Below are positions 14,232-18,955 of a stretch of 18,955 nucleotides of DNA, one piece after another. Where the stretch lies: positions 1 through 18,955 of the forward strand of contig JANQHQ010000031.1 in the NCBI GenBank assembly GCA_028282595.1. The letters run 5' to 3'. The DNA is from Chlorobium sp. (GTDB lineage Bacteria > Bacteroidota > Chlorobiia > Chlorobiales > Chlorobiaceae). Position numbers and translations under genes: made by a program. Each line of letters starts with the position of its first letter. Position 1 is the first letter of the stretch. The notes below the pieces were generated by a model. That model ran no database searches. It was not told the origin of the DNA and was given only the letters and a program-made list of their open reading frames with translations.

Positions 14232-14852
14232 ATGCAAACCGTGACGCTGCTGTTACTTACCTGCCTGATACTTGCAGGCTGTTCCGTTTTCGGCAAAAGA
14301 GATGTGCGGGAGCCGTCCTTTTCGGTGCTGAAGAGCGAAGGTGATTTCGAAATACGGCGTTACGAGCCCATGGTTCTGGCTGAAACCGTGGTGGAAGGCG
14401 ATTACCGTTCGACAAGCGGCAAGGCGTTCGGCAGGCTCTCGGGTTATATTTTCGGCAAGAACAGGTCGAAGCGCTCGATCGAAATGACCGCGCCCGTCCT
14501 GCAGGAGAAAAAGGGGGAAAAGATCGCCATGACCGCTCCCGTTATCCAGGAAAAGGAGGGGGACGCATGGTCCATGGCCTTTGTTCTTCCCGAGGGATAT
14601 ACGGTGCGGAACGCACCCGAGCCGCTCGACAGTGAGATCTTGCTGCGGCAGGTTCCGGGCGCGAAAGTCGCCGTCATCGTGTTTTCCGGCCTGCATTCCG
14701 AAAAAAACATCGACCGGCACACCGAAAAGCTGCAAGCGTGGCTGGAGGGACAGGGATACGCTCCGGCCTCCTCCCCGAGGGCGGCGAGTTACGATCCACC
14801 CTGGACGATACCGTTTCTGCGCAGAAACGAGATTCACATCGATATTCGGTAG
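14232..14852 (+). CDS. SOUL/HBP-family heme-binding-like lipoprotein
   Basis: This 206-residue protein begins with a lipoprotein signal (MQTVTLLLLTCLILAGC; lipobox LAGC, Cys17). The mature domain is of the SOUL family: FEIRRYEPMVLAET near residue 40, then SIEMTAPVLQ and IAMTAPVIQ, and a C-terminal RNEIHIDI. SOUL proteins bind heme or tetrapyrroles in some organisms; in a bacteriochlorophyll-making cell a tetrapyrrole role is attractive but unproven. ATG14232 is chosen because AGGAGG (14221-14226) lies 5 nt upstream; the in-frame GTG at 14226 overlaps that site and is not a start. Two tandem copies of the MTAPV motif are normal for the family. It is convergent with psrC. Confidence 0.9.
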   Translation: MQTVTLLLLTCLILAGCSVFGKRDVREPSFSVLKSEGDFEIRRYEPMVLAETVVEGDYRSTSGKAFGRLSGYIFGKNRSKRSIEMTAPVLQEKKGEKIAMTAPVIQEKEGDAWSMAFVLPEGYTVRNAPEPLDSEILLRQVPGAKVAVIVFSGLHSEKNIDRHTEKLQAWLEGQGYAPASSPRAASYDPPWTIPFLRRNEIHIDIR

Positions 14853-14858
14853 CGGACC

Positions 14859-14886
14859 GCCGGCTCCGGTCGTGTCCGGAGCCGGC
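14859..14886. terminator. Strong bidirectional hairpin between convergent SOUL and psrC genes
   Basis: A perfect 11-bp stem, GCCGGCTCCGG (14859-14869) with CCGGAGCCGGC (14876-14886), closes a 6-nt loop. It lies 7 nt after one stop codon and 7 nt before the other gene end. Neither side has a T-tract, so it may work with Rho, protect 3' ends, or block read-through between the convergent genes. Confidence 0.6.
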
Positions 14887-14893
14887 CGGGGCT

Positions 14894-15898
14894 CTACATG
14901 AAGGTGTGATAGGTCTGCCCGGCGAACACGATCAGAAAGCGAAGCACCAGCCCGCCCACAAGCACGAGTACGGGGGCTACCTGCGGGAATCTGATATGCA
15001 CCCCGGCGGCTTCGAGAAACTCGAGCAGCAGCGGGATCACGAGGCCGAGGGCGACGAAGATCCCCCAGAACCAGAGCATGTAGGGCAGTCCGGCCATCGG
15101 ATAATTTCCAGCGATAAGGTGCATCATGGCGCCGCTGTTGTTGGCCGGTCCGGTAATGCCGCCGAGGACGAAAAGCCCGACCACGACCAGCTCGATCCAG
15201 ATGGCGTTTGCGTCGATCATGCTGTAGACCGGCTTTTCGTCGTCCGGTGCGAGCAGGAGCATCAGCGCCGCGGCGCTCGATATTCCGGAAACCAGAAAAA
15301 GCATGCCGAGAATCGAGCTCGACCAGAGTGGACGGGCCGAGAAGAAGGAGAGCAGAATCCCGGTGTAGATGCCGATGCCGACGCCGATGTGCGCATTGAC
15401 CAGCGCCACTACGGTCAGATGATCCTCGGTCCAGTCTATCAGCTTGTTGACGATTCCGATATTGCGTTCCCTGAGAAACTTCTTGTTGACCAGAGCGGCC
15501 TGCAGGATTGCGAGCGGGAAGAATGCGATCAGAATCCAGCTTCCGGCCGACATCGGCGAGGTCGGCTGAACGGTGGTGTAGAACGCCCAGACGTAGAGCG
15601 GATGCGCCAGGTCGAGAAAGAGAAAGAGCATGCCTATGCCGAGCAGGGCGGGCGAAAGCAGGGAGCCGATCCGCACCGCCAGGCAGGGACAACCGTCGCC
15701 TTCGTCTTTCGGGCCGATACCGAATTTTCGTTTCACGATGATCATGAGGGAGGTGATGACCAGAAGACCTCCGGCGATACCTCCGAGAAAAAGATAGAGC
15801 GGGATGTGCCACTCCCAGATATGAAGATGCGGAATCACGTTCGGGTTCATCTTCGTCGATACGAGCTCCGTCGCCGCGGCTGTGGTTTCTGCAGTCAT
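14894..15898 (-). CDS. psrC: NrfD/PsrC-type quinone-binding membrane subunit
   Basis: This 334-residue integral membrane protein has about eight to nine hydrophobic helices and the start HIWEWHIPLYLFLGGIAGGL, a hallmark of the NrfD/PsrC family. LFLFLDLAHPLYVWAF and the central NAHIGVGIGIYTGILLS are further family stretches. It anchors the complex and exchanges electrons with menaquinone. It is the last gene of a three-gene operon, with its start 2 nt after the stop of the iron-sulfur subunit gene. Family resemblance is strong, but polysulfide, thiosulfate, sulfite and other oxidoreductases share this anchor type, so the psr symbol is provisional. Confidence 0.9.
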   Translation of the reverse strand: MTAETTAAATELVSTKMNPNVIPHLHIWEWHIPLYLFLGGIAGGLLVITSLMIIVKRKFGIGPKDEGDGCPCLAVRIGSLLSPALLGIGMLFLFLDLAHPLYVWAFYTTVQPTSPMSAGSWILIAFFPLAILQAALVNKKFLRERNIGIVNKLIDWTEDHLTVVALVNAHIGVGIGIYTGILLSFFSARPLWSSSILGMLFLVSGISSAAALMLLLAPDDEKPVYSMIDANAIWIELVVVGLFVLGGITGPANNSGAMMHLIAGNYPMAGLPYMLWFWGIFVALGLVIPLLLEFLEAAGVHIRFPQVAPVLVLVGGLVLRFLIVFAGQTYHTFM

Positions 15899-15900
15899 GG

Positions 15901-16464
15901 TTACGCTCCGGGTTTGTTGCTTGCTGAAATCCAGTAAAGACTCGGATTGGTTCCGGCGTGTTCCTTCTGCCGGTAGACCTCTTTACCGGCCATCATTTTT
16001 TCGGCCTTGCCTTCGGGATCGTTGTAATCCACCAGGTTGAGGCTCGCTGTCGGGCACACCGAAGCGCAGGCCGTATCGAGCCCCTCGTCCAGCCTGTGCT
16101 TGCAGAGCGAACATTTGTCCACGTAGCCGTCGGGGTGCACGTAGCGGGCGTCGTAGGGACATGCCGCGAGACAGGCCTTGCAGCCGGTACAGCGCGAGCT
16201 GTTGACCTGAACCGTACCGTCGGAATAGTGCGATGCACCCGTCGGGCAGTAGGTGACGCAGGGGGCGTTGGCGCAGTGCTGGCAGCGTTCCGAGCGGTTC
16301 TCCATGCGCAATCGGGGGTAGGCGCCCTCCGTTTCCTGTACGACCCAGTCCCGGCAGAAACCTTCGGGGACCGCGTTTTCGGATTTGCATGCGTAGACGC
16401 ACGCGGAACATGCCACGCAGACCCGCGTGTCGATAACCATTCCGTAATTTTTCTGCTTAGCCAC
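15901..16464 (-). CDS. psrB: Four-cluster ferredoxin subunit (PsrB/NrfC/DmsB type)
   Basis: This 187-residue protein carries electrons between the molybdenum subunit and the membrane anchor. It has four groups of cysteines for [4Fe-4S] clusters: CVACSACVYAC (residues 16-26), CQHCANAPCVTYCP, CTGCKACLAACPYDARY, and CSLCKHRL with ...ACASVCP. No signal peptide is present, as usual for subunits exported as passengers of the Tat-tagged catalytic subunit. It lies 3 nt after the catalytic-subunit gene and 2 nt before psrC. Cysteine counts look complete, so four clusters are expected. Confidence 0.95.
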   Translation of the reverse strand: MAKQKNYGMVIDTRVCVACSACVYACKSENAVPEGFCRDWVVQETEGAYPRLRMENRSERCQHCANAPCVTYCPTGASHYSDGTVQVNSSRCTGCKACLAACPYDARYVHPDGYVDKCSLCKHRLDEGLDTACASVCPTASLNLVDYNDPEGKAEKMMAGKEVYRQKEHAGTNPSLYWISASNKPGA

Positions 16465-16467
16465 GTC

Positions 16468-18684
16468 CTACGCCTCCTTGATGAAAGTCACGAAATTGTT
16501 TTGAAAACCGACGGCGCCGATCGCCTTGTCAATCTCGGTATGTGAGATCAGCTCGTTATGCGACGCTCCTTTCCTGTAGGCCCATTTCAGTTTTTTGAAA
16601 TAGTGGCCGTAGCCGTGAACCATGTAGACCGCATCCTGTCTTATACGTTCGGTAACCTTGACTTTTATCGGGTACTCCGAGACGACGCCGGCCTGGTTTT
16701 TCAGGTGGACGTATTCACCGTGGCTTAGCCGGTGTTTCTCGGCCACGTGAGTATTGACCCAGACCTCGTTTTCCCGCGCCGTGGGCAGTTCGTTGAGAAA
16801 ACGGTTGTTTGCCGTGCGCCCGAACGTCAGCATCGGTTTTCGCCCCGTCAGCATGCGGTAGAAGCCTTGCGGCGGTTCGGGGTGCCGGATGTAGCGGGGT
16901 ACGGCGTCGAAACCGGCTTCGCGCAGCTTCGAGGAGGCGAGTTCGATTTTTCCGCTCGGAGTTTTGAAGGTGAGCTTTTCGCCCGGTTTGCGGTAGAGAT
17001 CGGTCGGTTTTCCGAGGAGCACCCCGGTTTTCTTCACCTCCGCCAGGGACGAGCCGGCTTTTTTCAGCTTCCTGTCGAGATAGGTCTCGACATCCTCCTC
17101 GAGCACGCCGTGCAGCCCGAGCTTTTCCGCGAGCATTTTCGCGATCTGATTACCCGGTTTGCTGTCGAACATCGGTTCGACAGCCGGTTGGCGAAGCGCG
17201 ACGAACGGTGTCCTGTAAGGTCTGCCCCCGTCGAGATCGTCATAGCGTTCGAGATAGGTGCACTCCGGAAGCACGACGTCGGCGTAGCCGGTGACCTCCA
17301 TCGGAAGCGTATCGACCGCGACCAGAAAATCCACCTTGTTGATCGCTTCGAGGGCGATTTTCCTGCCGAGCGTAATGGTTTCGGGGACGTTGACGCCATA
17401 GACGAGCCAGGCTTTGATCTTCTCGTCGAGCGTTTGCTCGATCACTTCGTGCGATGCTATGCTGTTTTCCGGCTTGGTATCGACAAACAGCGGATACTTG
17501 CTCCAGACCTTTTTTTCGAATTCCGGATAGTGATGCGTCTCGCTTTTCGGCAGCTTGTATTTTTCGTATTTCACCACGCCGCCCGGCATCTTGTAATTGC
17601 CGACAAGGGCGTTGAGAATGGCCATCGATCGGGATCGCTGTGTGCCGTCTCCGTACCACTGGGTGCGGCGTCCCGGATGAACCGCAGCGGCCGGGGCGTA
17701 CCTTGCATAGGTTCTGGCGACCTCACGGATGTCGTCGGCTGAAATATCGGTGATCTCCGCGGCTCTTTCGGGCGTCATCTTCTCGACTTCGTCCCGAAGC
17801 TCGTCGAAGCCGACCGTGTGCCCGGCCACGAACTCCCGGTCGTAGAGATCTTCGGTGATCAGTACGTTCATGAGCGCCTGCATCATGGCGATGTCGGTAC
17901 CGGGCTTGATCGGCAGCCACTTTTCCGCTTTGCCGGCAAGCGTCGAGAACCGGGGATCGAACACCACGATTTTCAGGCCGCGCCGTATGCCTTCGGCAAT
18001 TTCCTGTACGGCCGTGTTATGCATGTTCTCGCCGTAGTGCGTCCCGAAAAACAGGATATACTTGCTGTTGACGATATCGACCCCTTCGGGAGTGCCGGCT
18101 CCGTGACCGTAGGTCAGAAGGTAACCCTGATGGCGTGGGCCGCAGCAGAAATCGAACGAGGGTTTGGCGAACTTGTTGACCCCGAAGGCCATGAACATCT
18201 TCTTGAAGAACGTGTAACCGTACCCGTGGTGCAGCATGGCTATGGCTTCAGGGCCATACGTTTCCCTTATCCCGTAGAGCTTTTCGGCGGTATAGGCTAT
18301 CGCTTCGTCCCACGTGGCTTTGCGGTAGGAGACTCTGCCGCCTTTTTTCTGGCGGATCAGGGGGTGGGCGAGACGGTCGGGGTCGTAAATCTGGCCGACG
18401 CCGCCGGTGCCTCTCGGGCAGAGCCTGCCGTTGCTGAGCGGATGATGCTTCGATCCGGTGATTTTGTAGATCCTGCCGTCACGCACATGGGCCGCGATGC
18501 CGCAGCGCCAGAAACAGTGTTCGCAGAAAGAGTGGACGATCCTCTCTTCGCCGTTGCCGGCAAGGGCGTCGCCTCCGCCCGACAAGGTGCGACCGATCGG
18601 GGTCGACATGGCGGCGGAGCCGGCTAAAAACAGGGAGGATATCCTGAGAAAATCCCTGCGGTTCAAGTCCTGGCCTTGGATCAT
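16468..18684 (-). CDS. psrA: Tat-exported molybdopterin oxidoreductase, PsrA/PhsA-like catalytic subunit
   Basis: This 738-residue member of the DMSO-reductase family is the catalytic subunit of a polysulfide/thiosulfate-reductase-like complex. The Tat signal is NRRDFLRISSLFLAGSAA at the N-terminus. A [4Fe-4S] motif follows, with Cys54, Cys57, Cys61 and Cys89 (CEHCFWRCG ... LCPRG). The probable molybdenum ligand is Cys180 or Cys181 in SFDFCCGPRHQGY. GHGAGTPEGVDIVNSKYILF and VFDPRFSTLAGKAEKWLPIK bind the pterin cofactor, and LTGRKPMLTFGRTANN begins the C-terminal cofactor domain. AGGAGA precedes the ATG by about 10 nt. Green sulfur bacteria carry several PSR-like complexes of debated direction (sulfur-compound reduction or oxidation); sequence by eye cannot fix the substrate. 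Confidence 0.93.
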   Translation of the reverse strand: MIQGQDLNRRDFLRISSLFLAGSAAMSTPIGRTLSGGGDALAGNGEERIVHSFCEHCFWRCGIAAHVRDGRIYKITGSKHHPLSNGRLCPRGTGGVGQIYDPDRLAHPLIRQKKGGRVSYRKATWDEAIAYTAEKLYGIRETYGPEAIAMLHHGYGYTFFKKMFMAFGVNKFAKPSFDFCCGPRHQGYLLTYGHGAGTPEGVDIVNSKYILFFGTHYGENMHNTAVQEIAEGIRRGLKIVVFDPRFSTLAGKAEKWLPIKPGTDIAMMQALMNVLITEDLYDREFVAGHTVGFDELRDEVEKMTPERAAEITDISADDIREVARTYARYAPAAAVHPGRRTQWYGDGTQRSRSMAILNALVGNYKMPGGVVKYEKYKLPKSETHHYPEFEKKVWSKYPLFVDTKPENSIASHEVIEQTLDEKIKAWLVYGVNVPETITLGRKIALEAINKVDFLVAVDTLPMEVTGYADVVLPECTYLERYDDLDGGRPYRTPFVALRQPAVEPMFDSKPGNQIAKMLAEKLGLHGVLEEDVETYLDRKLKKAGSSLAEVKKTGVLLGKPTDLYRKPGEKLTFKTPSGKIELASSKLREAGFDAVPRYIRHPEPPQGFYRMLTGRKPMLTFGRTANNRFLNELPTARENEVWVNTHVAEKHRLSHGEYVHLKNQAGVVSEYPIKVKVTERIRQDAVYMVHGYGHYFKKLKWAYRKGASHNELISHTEIDKAIGAVGFQNNFVTFIKEA

Positions 18685-18734
18685 GTTTCAAGGTCTCCTG
18701 CTGGTTTGTTGGTGTAGTGCTTCAGAGAACCGCT

Positions 18735-18861
18735 CTCCCGGCGGGAGGGCGGCGGCCTGTAGAGGCGCCGGATCGCGCAGGCGCCGATGCTCCGGAGCGG
18801 ACGCGCGACGGAAGAGAATAAAGGGCGCCTCTATGTATTGTCATGAGCGGTTCAAATGCAA
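18735..18861 (-). promoter_or_regulatory. Structured GC-rich leader and weak candidate promoter upstream of psrA
   Basis: Inverted repeat TAGAGGCGCC (18760-18769) and GGCGCCTCTA (18824-18833) encloses a third GGCGCC (18780-18785) and a perfect palindrome GCTCCGGAGC (18789-18798). A further CTCCCG-G-CGGGAG element lies at 18735-18747. On the minus strand TTGCAT (18861-18856) with ATACAT (18838-18833) at 17-nt spacing is a weak promoter candidate. A transcript starting there would begin with the long stem. The element could be an operator set or a regulatory RNA leader. Confidence 0.35.
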
Positions 18862-18869
18862 GGCGAACG

Positions 18870-18955
18870 GTGTCCCGATCGCATCGGGATAAACTTCAAA
18901 ACCGGAGTCCCGACAGGTCGGGATGAGGATTTCGATCCCGACAAAGTCGGGACAA
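18870..18955. repeat. Right copy of 86-bp terminal direct repeat
   Basis: This copy is base-for-base identical to 1-86 and in the same orientation, with hairpins at 18873-18889, 18908-18923 and 18936-18952. It ends exactly at the last base of the window. It lies upstream of the psrA leader. Confidence 0.9.

Noticed and set aside
14253..15812. 519-codon open frame on the minus strand running through psrC and across the SOUL gene
   Set aside because: It is an antisense/alternate-frame shadow in GC-rich DNA: Arg/Pro/Ala/His-rich, no domain pattern, and it conflicts with two well-supported genes.
14738..15937. 399-codon plus-strand frame opposite psrC
   Set aside because: It is the complement of a clear NrfD/PsrC gene. 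Its composition is charged and repetitive without recognisable motifs.
18735..18833. Molybdenum-cofactor riboswitch before psrA
   Set aside because: The stems and loops do not show the recognisable conserved pattern; kept only as an unexplained structured leader.

Overview
The window looks like chromosomal DNA from an anaerobic, sulfur-metabolising bacterium, most likely a green sulfur bacterium (Chlorobiaceae; moderate confidence). The main reasons are a complete polysulfide/thiosulfate-reductase-like PsrABC operon and several TCCCGA..TCGGGA-type dispersed hairpin repeats. By eye, the right two-thirds (about 5.8-18.7 kb) is GC-rich and densely coding. The stretch at about 0.9-4.9 kb is clearly AT-rich, with A/T-ending codons, which points to horizontal acquisition.

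Layout. Bases 1-382 hold dispersed repeats and hairpins and no gene. Bases 383-830 (minus) encode a small type II toxin-antitoxin pair with an intact antitoxin and a frameshifted RelE/ParE-like toxin. Bases 981-4897 (plus) form one tightly packed five-gene operon: an XRE-type HTH regulator, an ImmA/IrrE-type HEXXH metallopeptidase, a patatin-like phospholipase (CapV-type effector), a CD-NTase (cyclic-oligonucleotide synthase) and a stand-alone E2-like protein with a C-terminal Cys/His cluster. I read this as a type II-short CBASS anti-phage system with a built-in CapH/CapP-like regulatory pair. It is the most interesting object in the window. It ends at a probable terminator and is followed by a VapBC pair (5013-5641, minus). 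The left 5.7 kb is therefore a small defence/toxin island.

Bases 5795-11437 (minus) carry ordinary accessory and metabolic genes: a 4-TM protein, a PhzF-family isomerase overlapping a SAM methyltransferase gene, a secreted DUF4019 protein, a hotdog thioesterase-like protein directly after a cytoplasmic GH13 alpha-amylase, and an alpha/beta-hydrolase lipoprotein. Bases 11666-14852 (plus) carry a Tat-exported Acg-like nitroreductase, a DinB-family protein, a DUF2461 protein and a SOUL-family lipoprotein. Bases 14894-18684 (minus) carry psrC, psrB and psrA, convergent with the SOUL gene across a strong GC-rich hairpin.

The first 86 and last 86 bases are identical and in the same orientation. 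Because the match starts exactly at the first base and stops exactly at the last, the window is probably a whole assembly contig. It is either circularised or broken at a dispersed repeat, so its gene neighbourhood should not be assumed to continue on either side.

How the parts work together. In the proposed CBASS operon, the HTH protein represses its own promoter and the peptidase relieves that repression. The CD-NTase then makes a cyclic nucleotide that switches on the phospholipase, which attacks the cell membrane. The E2-like protein is expected to act on the CD-NTase itself. PsrABC would form a periplasmic molybdoenzyme, a four-cluster ferredoxin subunit and a quinone-binding membrane anchor, linking sulfur-compound redox chemistry to the menaquinone pool.
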